Part shown: positions 31,901 through 42,296 of the stretch, one piece after another
How positions within the stretch are numbered: the stretch's first letter is position 1
Layout of the letters: each line of letters begins with the position of its first letter
Origin: Fulvivirga ligni
GTDB taxonomy: Bacteria; Bacteroidota; Bacteroidia; Cytophagales; Cyclobacteriaceae
Length of the DNA: 64,000 bases
Assembly (NCBI RefSeq): GCF_021389935.1
Contig: NZ_CP089979.1
Span: 186,001 to 250,000 of the forward strand
Direction: 5' to 3'
Program-made: the position numbers and the translations under genes
Notes under the pieces: model-generated
The model's input: the letters and a program-made list of their open reading frames with translations, nothing else
The model's database searches: none
What the model was told of the DNA's origin: nothing

Positions 31901-32061
31901 CCTGTAGGCTCATGAATGGCAATCACTGTTGCCCCTGGGAGCACTTCTCCACTAGCATCAGTTACCGTGCCTCGCATACTGGCCGTGGTTACCCCTTGCG
32001 CAAGAGAGTACTGCAATGACAGCATGACCATCATTACAGATAAAAAGATAAATTTCTTCAT
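28975..32061 (-). CDS. Oar-like TonB-dependent outer membrane receptor
   Basis: 1028 residues. A signal peptide (1-21, MKKFIFLSVMMVMLSLQYSL then AQG) precedes a carboxypeptidase-regulatory-like domain (about 25-110, RGTVTDASGEVLPGATVIAI). A plug (about 120-240, with FSLDGSIFNNPFGLD and VNAVTKSGTNDFHGTVFG) and a long beta-barrel ending in a terminal Phe (LGLRYTF) follow. The plug wording and size are closest to Oar-type receptors rather than SusC. Substrate is unknown; Myxococcus Oar takes part in protease secretion and development. It is monocistronic, with no SusD partner. Confidence 0.9.
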   Translation of the reverse strand: MKKFIFLSVMMVMLSLQYSLAQGVTTASMRGTVTDASGEVLPGATVIAIHEPTGVEYGTSTRLDGRFNLPNLKVGGPYKVTVSFVGYQPKEFTNIKLVLGETFTLNPILDPDVKTLEEIVVSGKNDDTFNADRTGAEIAFSNEQITKLPTITRSAGDIYRLTPSSDGNSFGGRNDQYNNFSLDGSIFNNPFGLDAATPGGQADAQPISLDAIDQIQVAVAPYDVTQSGFTGASVNAVTKSGTNDFHGTVFGFFRNNDMIGGKVEGEDVIQADLSQVQAGFSLGGPVIENKLFFFTNFELDRRQDLGSSFVANRGTGAANESRVLATDLERVSDLLEDRFGYITGPYEDFTLDTRNEKGIVKLDYNINNSHTLTATYNFLRASKEKPAHPTALGRRGPDANTLQFKNSGYTINNNIDSWLVELRSLFGNRFSNKFQAGYTLFDDSRDPFSTPFPPINLTKDGSNYIIVGHEPFSINNRLEQKVLQLSDNFEIYSGDHTFTLGASFEKFSFANSFNLTSYGFSVFGSTDLEDFITQVNNGEWDGPVQDAINTFETNNANDSWALAETEVGQLAFYAQDKWLISDKFTLTLGLRFDKPLYFNTSDNIVKNEDVVIYYDEDNDPVIFDNTDLPNNNLLVSPRLGFNWDVANNGKTQIRGGSGIFTGRLPFVWIGNQVANPFTGFLNVTAPNFKFPQVWRSSLGIDRVIASGLVATVDLSYTKDLNSMLVRDYSLRTPTGQLQGVDQRGTYTGADIVTFGGGRAANYVFTNTDKGRSFNLTLELKKKWENGLYASLAYNYLDAKSVSSIESEISSDAFSINPIVTNANKAVLSPSLYGNKHRVVGNLNKTFNYGNDHWATTVSLFFEYARGGRYSYTYAGDINGDGSGLNDLIYIPTDAELNQMDFVSDANREAYRAYIEQDDYLKENRGAYAERYGALSPWYSRFDFRLLQDYKLNNGNKIQFSLDILNAGNLISSDWGIRQIPRSVQPLSVAVDGGGNPTYTFNESLNSTFVTDTGLISRWQMQLGLRYTF

Positions 32062-32223
32062 TGGTTTTGTTATGTTGGGTTTAATTGAAAGCGCAAAATA
32101 GGTTATAACTTACCAGATGATCAACATAAAGGCTAAAAATCAGCCAATAAAATAAGAAATTCACCACTGAAATATCAATTTCACCCTTAAAAACACTACA
32201 ACATCAAACTAATGACATAAAAA

Positions 32224-32247
32224 AAGCATTCCCGGATAGGAATGCTT
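32224..32247 (-). terminator. Intrinsic terminator after icd
   Basis: 9-bp arms (32224-32232 and 32239-32247), loop of 6, followed by a run of T on the transcribed strand. It lies 26 bases past the icd stop. The rest of the 212-base gap to the receptor gene shows no other feature. Confidence 0.85.
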
Positions 32248-32273
32248 CTTATAATATTAATTAGAGTATCAGC

Positions 32274-34511
<2,238 letters not shown>

Positions 34512-34683
34512 TTATGCCATTTTTATGGTTAACGAAATATGTCTAAAACCTCATTTAAAGGGGTGCTAAATTAACAATTTTACCCTTGCAATCTAAATAT
34601 GATACTACATTAATGCACCCCATTCACTGAACTTAATTCCAGTGTAAACTGTATTATTTCAAAATTTAATTATTGGAACACTT

Positions 34684-35262
34684 ATGAGTTACCTTTTTAT
34701 TATCTTGACCTATCTGTTCAGTGTATTTTCATTGCCTTTAACTGCTGATGTGGATGTTTGTTTAAACACTGAAGAGAAAAAACTGTATTCAATGATTAAT
34801 GAATATAGAAAGCAGAAAAAATTGCCTCCTATCCCCTATTCAGCCAAACTTACTGTAGTGGCACAGGCCCATGCAAAAGACTTAGCTAATAATTACCATT
34901 TCGACCCTCAAGGTGAATGCAATCCGCACAGCTGGTCTGATAAAGGCGATTGGACATCTTGCTGCTATACAAATGACCATAAGCAAGCCAAGTGCATGTG
35001 GGACAAGCCCAAAGAAATAGCAGGATATGAAAGTGAAGGCTATGAAATAGCTTATTATAACAGCGGCGGAGCCACTGCAGACAAAAGTTTAAGCGGATGG
35101 AAAAAAAGCCCATCGCATAATCCACTGATTATAAATTCAGGTATGTGGGAAAAAGCAAAATGGCAAGGCGTAGGCATCGGAATATATGAAGGCTATGCAG
35201 TAGTATGGTTTGGACAACTAGCCGATAATCAGAATCAGATTTCTTCTTGCGAGGTCAATTAA
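34684..35262 (+). CDS. Secreted CAP-superfamily (SCP/PR-1) protein
   Basis: 192 residues with an N-terminal signal peptide (about 1-21). The body has the CAP pattern: an early helix LYSMINEYRKQKKLPPIPYS, LTVVAQAHAKDLANNYHF, and later KSPSHNPLIINSGMWEKAKW, GVGIGIYEGYAVVWFGQ. Six cysteines after the signal peptide, including a CC pair near 95-96, suggest disulfides outside the cytoplasm. CAP proteins have varied or unknown roles. It stands alone, divergent from icd. Confidence 0.85.
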   Translation: MSYLFIILTYLFSVFSLPLTADVDVCLNTEEKKLYSMINEYRKQKKLPPIPYSAKLTVVAQAHAKDLANNYHFDPQGECNPHSWSDKGDWTSCCYTNDHKQAKCMWDKPKEIAGYESEGYEIAYYNSGGATADKSLSGWKKSPSHNPLIINSGMWEKAKWQGVGIGIYEGYAVVWFGQLADNQNQISSCEVN

Positions 35263-35270
35263 ACAAAAAA

Positions 35271-35292
35271 GGGAGCCAATAAATTAGCTCCC
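35271..35292. terminator. Bidirectional terminator between CAP gene and panB
   Basis: A 6-bp G/C-rich stem (35271-35276 with 35287-35292) with a 10-base loop, an A-run on the left, and weaker T content on the right. It is strongest for the leftward panB transcript. Confidence 0.75.
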
Positions 35293-35314
35293 TTCATTTT
35301 AATATTTTTAAAGT

Positions 35315-36133
35315 CTAGTAGGATTCACTTTCATTTGGAAAGTCACTGGCTTTAACGTCATTTACAAAACCAACCACTGCATCTGTAATCACCTGATCCA
35401 GGTCTGCATATCTTCGGAGGAATTTAGGCTTAAATTCCTTATTCATCCCTAACATGTCTTGAACTACAAGCACCTGACCATCTACACCTCCACCAGCTCC
35501 AATACCGATAATTGGAATAGAAACCTTTTCAGCCACCTTCTGTGCTAGTGCTGCCGGTATTTTTTCAAGCACTATAGAGAAGCAACCTAACTCTTCAAGA
35601 AGCTTAGCATCGCTCACTAATTTATTGGCCTCCTCTTCTTCTTTAGCCCTCACAGAATAAGTTCCAAACTTATAAATTGACTGAGGAGTAAGGCCTAAAT
35701 GCCCCATAATAGGGATGCCCGCACTTAAAATTCTTTTTACCGAGTCCTCTATTTCTTTGCCCCCTTCAATTTTTACAGCATGAGCACCAGATTCTTTCAT
35801 AATTCTTATGGCCGACCTCAATGCTTCAGAAGAGTCTCCTTGATAAGATCCAAAAGGTAAATCAACTACAACAAAAGCTCTATCCACACCCCTTACTACA
35901 GAAGCGGCATGATAAATCATTTGGTCTAAAGTAATAGGCAAAGTAGTTTCATGCCCCGCCATAACATTAGATGCTGAATCTCCTACCAGGAGAATATCAA
36001 TCCCTGCCTGATCCAAAATTCTGGCCATGGAAAAATCATAAGCGGTAAGCATAGAAATTTTCTCACCCCTATTTTTCATCTCCTGGAGCTGATGAGTAGT
36101 AATCTTTTTTATATCTTTTTTATGAACTGACAT
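35315..36133 (-). CDS. panB: 3-methyl-2-oxobutanoate hydroxymethyltransferase
   Basis: 272 residues, standard PanB. It shows [19 protein letters not shown], the metal-binding [17 protein letters not shown] (Asp52), DLPFGSYQ and the [15 protein letters not shown] stretch. It transfers a hydroxymethyl group from methylene-THF to 2-oxoisovalerate, the first step to pantothenate. It starts 6 bases after the PAS kinase gene, so both are likely on one transcript. panC is not in the window. Confidence 0.96.
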   Translation of the reverse strand: MSVHKKDIKKITTHQLQEMKNRGEKISMLTAYDFSMARILDQAGIDILLVGDSASNVMAGHETTLPITLDQMIYHAASVVRGVDRAFVVVDLPFGSYQGDSSEALRSAIRIMKESGAHAVKIEGGKEIEDSVKRILSAGIPIMGHLGLTPQSIYKFGTYSVRAKEEEEANKLVSDAKLLEELGCFSIVLEKIPAALAQKVAEKVSIPIIGIGAGGGVDGQVLVVQDMLGMNKEFKPKFLRRYADLDQVITDAVVGFVNDVKASDFPNESESY

Positions 36134-36139
36134 TACAAA

Positions 36140-37606
36140 TTATTTAGTATTTGGAATTACAAACTTAAAGGTTGTACCTTCTAACTCCTCACTTGTAACG
36201 TGAATTTGAGCTTTAAGTTTGTCCGCCACTCTCTTTACGATATAAAGACCAAGGCCTGAGCCTTCACTCTTTTCTGTGGCTCTGTAAAACATATCAAAAA
36301 TATGCGGAAGCTTAGATTCTTCAATACCTTCACCATTGTCAGTTACTTCTATGGTAGCCTTATCGGCATCCACAGTCGCTTCAATTTTTATGAATGACCG
36401 CTCTTTATGAAAGGAACGATATTTTATAGCATTGGAAATGAGATTATTGAGAATAATTCTCACCCTGGTTAAATCAGAATAAAAATCTACAGGCTGCTTT
36501 ATATTGGTTAAAATTTCTAAACCTTCTGTATTAGAAGCATTATAATAGCTTGAAATACTATTATTTATTTCAACCATAAGATTAATGAATGTATGAGGAT
36601 CATTTACCCTATCATTTCGGGAAATACTCAATAGCTCCACCACCAAAGAGTCAAGTCGCTTTACACTACCCTCAATCTTCTCAATACATTCTTGCCTTAC
36701 CCTTACATCAGTTTCTATTCTAAATAGATCTATAAGACCTAAAATAGACCTTAGCGGAGAGCGCAAATCATGAGAAGCATGATATATAAAACTGTCTAGT
36801 TCAAAATTTACCTTCTGAAGTTCAATAAGGCTAGATTTCGTTTCGGTTATATCTTTTATAATACAATCCACCACCTCTTCTGCCGGATAAAGCACTGCAC
36901 CTAGAGAAATCCATAATGTACCTTCTGAAGTTTCTACCTTAAGCTCAAGGTCATCTATACTTCCGTTGGCGTCTAAAAGCTTATATATAGTTTTAGTATT
37001 CTTTCTGCCGATAATGCTTTCACAAGTAGTAACATGCCTTTCTTCATTAGGAACATTAAACAAATGCCAAAATTTTTCATTGGCTTCCAGTATGTTACCT
37101 GTGTTAATGTTACTTCTCACCATGGCTATCATGGAGTTTTGAAACAGGTTTTTATACTTGTCTTCGCTAATCTTTATCTGACTCACCTGCTCCTTCTGCT
37201 CGGTGATATCTGTATACACTCCCGTTATACGATCAATATCCCCATTCTCGTCTCTGTATAACTCAATTCTTGAATTGACCCAAAGATATTTACCACAGGT
37301 ATGTCTTAGCTTAAACACTTGCTCATAAAAACTTACAAAACCGTTTAAGTAATCTATGAAGTGATTTACTATTTTACTTCTATCATCGGGGTGTATTAAA
37401 CCTCGCCAAAAACCTTTGGCCGGGAGAGGTTCCTGCGGATCATGTCCAAGAAGGCTCTTGAGCTCCGGAGAGAAATAAATCTTATTATCCTTAAAAAACC
37501 ATTCCCAGCTACCACTTTTGGGTGAAGCTTCTTTCAGAGCATCATTATTTTTAATGAGCTCTACGGGATTTTCAAGCTTATCAAGAATATCCTTTACTTG
37601 AATCAT
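36140..37606 (-). CDS. PAS-domain sensor histidine kinase (soluble)
   Basis: 488 residues without membrane spans. The first PAS (about 30-138, PAS fold type 3, ending in VYTDITEQ) is followed by a second PAS (about 150-257, ending in IKDITE). The HisKA domain has acceptor His279 in HASHDLRSPLRSILG, and the HATPase domain has the N-box NNLISNAIKY, DNGEGI and GSGLGLYIV. It would sense an intracellular signal. No response regulator is adjacent. It sits between the PRT gene (78 bases upstream) and panB (6 bases downstream). Confidence 0.9.
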   Translation of the reverse strand: MIQVKDILDKLENPVELIKNNDALKEASPKSGSWEWFFKDNKIYFSPELKSLLGHDPQEPLPAKGFWRGLIHPDDRSKIVNHFIDYLNGFVSFYEQVFKLRHTCGKYLWVNSRIELYRDENGDIDRITGVYTDITEQKEQVSQIKISEDKYKNLFQNSMIAMVRSNINTGNILEANEKFWHLFNVPNEERHVTTCESIIGRKNTKTIYKLLDANGSIDDLELKVETSEGTLWISLGAVLYPAEEVVDCIIKDITETKSSLIELQKVNFELDSFIYHASHDLRSPLRSILGLIDLFRIETDVRVRQECIEKIEGSVKRLDSLVVELLSISRNDRVNDPHTFINLMVEINNSISSYYNASNTEGLEILTNIKQPVDFYSDLTRVRIILNNLISNAIKYRSFHKERSFIKIEATVDADKATIEVTDNGEGIEESKLPHIFDMFYRATEKSEGSGLGLYIVKRVADKLKAQIHVTSEELEGTTFKFVIPNTK

Positions 37607-37684
37607 GTATAACGTAATGGCAGATTAAAAAATAAATTAAAGCATGTAATATAAGATGCTAAAACGTTTAATTCAAGCAATTAG

Positions 37685-38188
37685 CTATTGAAGATAAACG
37701 GCGGTCTTGTTCTTATCTAATTCAACCGCAACATGATCATTTATGGTAGTAGCCAATTCATATCCGGCATACTTAGTAGAAATAGGGAACTGAGTATGAC
37801 TTCTATTCACTAAAACCGCTGTTTCAATTTTTTTGACTTTAACGTTTAGAAAGGGTTTTAGACTGTAAGCCATGGTACGACCTGTGTTCATTACATCATC
37901 GATAAGCACTATGCATTTGCCTTTGATGTCTTTGGTGTCACAATCTAAAGAAATGTCACTTTGTGTTGGAGCGAACTTATCAAGAGTCACTCCTATCAAT
38001 GAAACTTTAAAACTGGCTATTTTAGTTAAATCTGATTGTAATAACTTGGCTAATTGGTAGCCTTGCTCGTGAATGCCTGCAAGTATTACTTCCTTTTCCT
38101 GAAAGTTATTTTCGTAGATCTCATAGGCCATGCGCTTTATTTTTTGACGCACCTGATCATCAGCCAGTATTAAACTTTTATCTTCCAT
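37685..38188 (-). CDS. PyrR-like phosphoribosyltransferase family protein
   Basis: 167 residues. The PRPP-binding loop CIVLIDDVMNTGRT (residues 92-105) is a textbook type I phosphoribosyltransferase motif, with an upstream AGIHEQGYQLA hinge. Length fits PyrR or hypoxanthine-guanine type enzymes. The start lies 3 bases after the Lrp-type regulator gene, so the two are one unit. Whether it salvages a base or regulates pyrimidine genes is not decided by the sequence. Confidence 0.85.
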   Translation of the reverse strand: MEDKSLILADDQVRQKIKRMAYEIYENNFQEKEVILAGIHEQGYQLAKLLQSDLTKIASFKVSLIGVTLDKFAPTQSDISLDCDTKDIKGKCIVLIDDVMNTGRTMAYSLKPFLNVKVKKIETAVLVNRSHTQFPISTKYAGYELATTINDHVAVELDKNKTAVYLQ

Positions 38189-38191
38189 AAA

Positions 38192-38668
38192 TTACTGTGG
38201 TATAGGCATTACTTTACTATCCTTAAAGGTAGAAAGTATTACTAAAGACTGCATATTATCTACCACCTCAATATTGGTAACTTTTTCAAGCATAAGCTTT
38301 TGATAGGCTGCAATGTCTTCAGCTATGATTTTCAAAATAAAATCTCCAGAACCTGTAACATGGTGACACTCAATAATTTCATCAATTTCATTGATACTCT
38401 GAGTGAAAGATTCGATGTTATCTTTATTATGCCCCTTAAGTGAAACCATCACAAAAGTACTTACTCCCAGCCCTACCTTCTCGGTATTTAATTTCGCGTG
38501 ATAGCTCTTAATTATTCCAGACATTTCCAGCTTCTTTACTCGCTCTAATGTAGGAGCCGGAGACAGTCCAATTTCCTGAGCCAACTGCGCATTAGTAATT
38601 TTGGCGTTGGCTTGTAAAATTTTTAATATCTTAAGATCTATCTTATCTAATTTAACCTTGTCTTTCAT
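38192..38668 (-). CDS. Lrp/AsnC family transcriptional regulator
   Basis: 158 residues from the ATG at 38668; a TTG one codon earlier is less likely. The N-terminal winged helix-turn-helix (KLDKIDLKILKILQANAKI, then AQLAQEIGLSPAPTLERVKK) is followed by the RAM effector domain with HHVTGSGDFILKIIAEDI. These proteins bind DNA as dimers or octamers and respond to amino acids or other small molecules. A perfect palindrome sits 7 bases before the start, suggesting autoregulation. It is followed by the phosphoribosyltransferase gene. Confidence 0.92.
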   Translation of the reverse strand: MKDKVKLDKIDLKILKILQANAKITNAQLAQEIGLSPAPTLERVKKLEMSGIIKSYHAKLNTEKVGLGVSTFVMVSLKGHNKDNIESFTQSINEIDEIIECHHVTGSGDFILKIIAEDIAAYQKLMLEKVTNIEVVDNMQSLVILSTFKDSKVMPIPQ

Positions 38669-38674
38669 CAATAT

Positions 38675-38691
38675 ACCAAATAATATTTGGT
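38675..38691. promoter_or_regulatory. Palindrome upstream of the Lrp-type gene, probable operator
   Basis: ACCAAATA-A-TATTTGGT: perfect 8-bp arms around one central base, ending 7 bases before the lrp-like start codon. Size and symmetry suit a dimeric winged-helix regulator. Binding is inferred, not shown. Confidence 0.55.
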
Positions 38692-38750
38692 GCGAAGATA
38701 GTTAGAAAATATAAGTATACAGAAATAACTAGGAAGTATTAGTAAATATA

Positions 38751-41700
38751 TTAGTGATTTATGGCCACTTTAAATGTATCTGAAGAGCCTCCAACGTTGG
38801 TTTTCAGGATATAAAGGCCATCCTCAATTCCCTTCACGCTGAACTGAATTAATTGATAACTATTGACTAAACTGAACTCCTCCTGATACACCAGCTGTCC
38901 ATTGAGATTATAAAGGTAAATTTCAGCCTGCTGATCTGTTTTAGTTACCACTCTTAAAGACATTTGGTTATCAGCGGGGTTAGGCTGTGGAGCCAAAACC
39001 ACTACGTCGGCCGCCGATGCAGAGCTTATACAGATATTGTTATTGGCAGGATCACTATCCGATATACCGCTAATGACACTTTCAACATTAATACATAAAT
39101 AAGGGGCACTTAGCGAATTAATGGTCAAGTCTAATGTTATATTGCTTTGCTGCCCAGGTAACAGCTTCATTTTCTTCACCTGTTGTATAATGGCAGCATT
39201 ACCTAAATCTATTTCGACTTTGATACTATCTAATGATATGGTTCCATTATTTCTTAAGCCCAAGATAACCTGCCCATTTTGATAAAAAGCATTTACGATT
39301 TCTAACTCAAGATCAGGAAACAAAACATTGACTATCTGTCGAGCGGTGTCAGAACACTGATTTAAATCTGTAGCCACTAGTTCTACTGTATAGTCAGCCT
39401 CTTCGTTGAATGTATGTTGAGCATCTTCAGTAGTTAAAGTATCTTGATCAGAGAATGTCCATTGGTATGTACTGGCCCCTTCAGATTCATTAGTAAAGGA
39501 AACATCTAAGGGCGGAGCACCAAATGCTAAAGATGAAGTAAACGCTGCAATTGGCGATTTGAAGATTTGGATATTGGATGTAGCACTATAATTACACCCA
39601 TTTACAGTTTCCAATAATAGGTCAACATCATAAGCACCTTCATTCCCAAATGCATATCTAAAGGAAGAATCCTGACCAATTGTTTCGCCATCTAACAACC
39701 AGTTTCTAGACGCTACTGCATCTCCTACAAAATTGGTAATATCAGAAATAAGTGTTTGTGCATTATCACAATTAAGCTCTGTACTGACATTAATGTCTAG
39801 CAATGGACTGATCTGAATACTTTTATATAAAGTAGATGAGCACAGATTCTGAGAAGTAGCCGTGAGGCCAACATTATAGGTTATTGGAAAGTCAAAAGTA
39901 ATGCTCGGGTTTTGATCAGCACTAAACACACCACCCAAATCCCAGGCCCATGATGTGATACCTTGCCCGGGCACAGGCTCCGTTTCATCCAGAAATTTCA
40001 CTTCTTCACCTATACACAATTTATCATAACTGAAATCTACCTGCGGAGCTGGCTTAACATCTACAGCCCTTTCTGTTGAATCAGCACAGCCATTAGTAGT
40101 GGTGACCACCAGCTTTACATCGTAGCTGCCCTCTTCCTCAAAATTATGTACAGGATCACGGTCAGTAGAAAAATAACCATCATCAAAATCCCAACGCCAT
40201 GACTGCAGGTTAGCATCTGCCACCTGGCTCTGGTCTATAAGTTGCGTTAATGAGCCTTCACAAGATAGTTCATTACTAAACTGCACTTGGGGCAACTGAT
40301 AAACGCTCACATTCTTAGTAATATCAGACTGACAACCAACAGCATTAGAAACCATAAGTGTAACGCCATAGGTGCCTGCGGCGCTGTATTCAAATAATGG
40401 ATTTTCAAGATTAGAAGTATATCCATTTCCGAAATCCCAACTGTAGCTATCAATAGTACCTGTAGACTCATTTGTAAACTGTAGAGATTGTCCTTCGCAG
40501 TCATCATTCACCTGAAAAGATGGGATGGGGCCTTGCTGCACATTATTAACCACCTGTGCCGTTTCTGCTGAACATCCAGGAATACTAGCAATTAACTTCA
40601 CTTCCTGATCACCAGAAGTAGTAAATTCATAATTCAAGTCCCTGGTGTTGGAGATAGAATCACCCTCTATCTGCCATTCCCAGGAAATGTTACCATTGTA
40701 AACATCAGCAGTGTTATTAATAAAAATCTTAGCATCATTAGTACAAATGGGAGCAGCCGGCAGAGTAAAATCCGGTACAGGCTCATCATAGATAGTAATA
40801 TCCTTCTCCACAAAATTACTACAGCCATTAGAGCTTTCTACCGAAAGGTTCACTGTATAATCTCCAGCTGAAGAATACAGGTGACTTGGATTGGCAGTGG
40901 TCGAAGTATTGGAGTCTCCGAAAGACCAGTTGTAGGAGGTGATATCTCCGGAGCTGTTTATGTTACTGAATTGGACTGGAGTTGTGGAGCAGATGGTTTC
41001 GTTTGTGAGGTCTACGTCTGGGGCTTGGGAGTTTGTTATGGTGATGGTTTTTGTGATTTGGTCGGAGTTTCCGTTTTCGTCGTAGGCTGTTAGGGTTATG
41101 GGGTAGACTCCTGGCACTGAAAATTGTATATAGGGGTTAACTAATGCATTAGAAGTTCTTAAAGAGCTATAACACTGTCCTGAAAAATTAAATCGATATA
41201 AAGCAGAATTGGCAATTGATGTCATCAGTACAATAGGCTCATCTCTTTCTACTGCCGATAATGTTATAACATTGTCACTGCCAACTGATAGTTCCCTTAC
41301 GAATACCCAACCTTCATCTTCCTCAACTAAAACATCAATTCTATCCCCCAAATTAAGGACCAACAGAACATTTCTACCTTCATCCCTAATGAAAGAAATT
41401 CTATAAGGAGAGTTAAGATTATGATTTTCTAGAATAACATTCTCAACTAAAGGTGGTTGGTCTAAACCCTGGGTGAAAACGAGTTTTAATAACAGATTTT
41501 GGTCATTACTGACAACAAAAAACTCCCATATCCCATTTCTTTTTCTTTTAGATATGCTCTGAATTTTAGTGAGTCCATTCAAGCTAAAAGTATATTGACT
41601 TGTAGCTTGATTTAAAAAACCGTTGGAAAAGTTTACAACATTTATTTCACCGTTACTATTTTTAATGGTTATCAAAGTTTTTTGATCATCCTCATTAATT

Positions 41701-42296
41701 ACCTCAAGCGAGGATGTACCAGTCAATGGTGATGCTCCCTCAATAAAATCAAAACTTTCAAGAGATGATCCTACTTCTTGTCCGAAAAAGAGTCTACTAA
41801 CTCCAGATGTCCCCGATTCATTTGCGACAAAGCCAACCCACCTTCCATCTTCCTTAACAACTTTCACATCATTTGGAGAAGAAAATGATCCCCCGCTATT
41901 CGCTATAGCTTGAACTGAACTTATTGATTCCAAAAAATCATTTTCAAAGCTTACCTTTCTTAAAGAACCATTGGAGAAAAATACAGCAACTGAAGTATCT
42001 GGCAGTATTGCAAATGCATTTGAACGATAAACGTTGGAATTACCAATTGAAATGTTACTGTAATCATAGGTTAGCAAATGGGGGCTACAAAAATTCCATT
42101 TTAAGCTATCGTAATCACTGCTTTGGTTATTTATTAAAATATTTTGATTCAAACAAGAATTAGCCGGTAAAGAAAAGGATGCAACTTGTGCATGACCAAT
42201 AGTAGACAGGAACAATATATATGTGAATGCTACCAGTTCCTTAAACCAAGTAAGACCTTTACATTTATACCACCAGTGAATTATCTCTACTACCAT
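38751..42296 (-). CDS. Large PKD-repeat surface protein with T9SS sorting domain
   Basis: 1181 residues from the ATG at 42296; a TTG at 42323 would extend it further into the upstream gene. A signal-peptide-like segment (about 14-37, ending IGHAQ) precedes about 370 residues of repeated beta strands resembling propeller blades. About eight PKD domains follow (for example ITSYNWSFGDSNTSTTANPS), then a CARDB-like domain (PDLELEIVNAFYQNGQV) and a type A T9SS C-terminal domain (QPNPADNQMSLRVV, LYNLNGQLVYQEEFS, GLYILKTN). It should cross by Sec, then T9SS, and be anchored or released at the surface. It overlaps the last glycosyltransferase gene by 32 bases. A segment at about 40915-41112 has distinct codon use. 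Confidence 0.9.
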   Translation of the reverse strand: MVVEIIHWWYKCKGLTWFKELVAFTYILFLSTIGHAQVASFSLPANSCLNQNILINNQSSDYDSLKWNFCSPHLLTYDYSNISIGNSNVYRSNAFAILPDTSVAVFFSNGSLRKVSFENDFLESISSVQAIANSGGSFSSPNDVKVVKEDGRWVGFVANESGTSGVSRLFFGQEVGSSLESFDFIEGASPLTGTSSLEVINEDDQKTLITIKNSNGEINVVNFSNGFLNQATSQYTFSLNGLTKIQSISKRKRNGIWEFFVVSNDQNLLLKLVFTQGLDQPPLVENVILENHNLNSPYRISFIRDEGRNVLLVLNLGDRIDVLVEEDEGWVFVRELSVGSDNVITLSAVERDEPIVLMTSIANSALYRFNFSGQCYSSLRTSNALVNPYIQFSVPGVYPITLTAYDENGNSDQITKTITITNSQAPDVDLTNETICSTTPVQFSNINSSGDITSYNWSFGDSNTSTTANPSHLYSSAGDYTVNLSVESSNGCSNFVEKDITIYDEPVPDFTLPAAPICTNDAKIFINNTADVYNGNISWEWQIEGDSISNTRDLNYEFTTSGDQEVKLIASIPGCSAETAQVVNNVQQGPIPSFQVNDDCEGQSLQFTNESTGTIDSYSWDFGNGYTSNLENPLFEYSAAGTYGVTLMVSNAVGCQSDITKNVSVYQLPQVQFSNELSCEGSLTQLIDQSQVADANLQSWRWDFDDGYFSTDRDPVHNFEEEGSYDVKLVVTTTNGCADSTERAVDVKPAPQVDFSYDKLCIGEEVKFLDETEPVPGQGITSWAWDLGGVFSADQNPSITFDFPITYNVGLTATSQNLCSSTLYKSIQISPLLDINVSTELNCDNAQTLISDITNFVGDAVASRNWLLDGETIGQDSSFRYAFGNEGAYDVDLLLETVNGCNYSATSNIQIFKSPIAAFTSSLAFGAPPLDVSFTNESEGASTYQWTFSDQDTLTTEDAQHTFNEEADYTVELVATDLNQCSDTARQIVNVLFPDLELEIVNAFYQNGQVILGLRNNGTISLDSIKVEIDLGNAAIIQQVKKMKLLPGQQSNITLDLTINSLSAPYLCINVESVISGISDSDPANNNICISSASAADVVVLAPQPNPADNQMSLRVVTKTDQQAEIYLYNLNGQLVYQEEFSLVNSYQLIQFSVKGIEDGLYILKTNVGGSSDTFKVAINH

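Noticed and set aside
40881-41093. 70-codon plus-strand frame opposite the codon-use patch
   Set aside because: The Gly/Val/Cys-rich product reflects the G/T-rich strand; the minus-strand PKD frame runs through with domain motifs.
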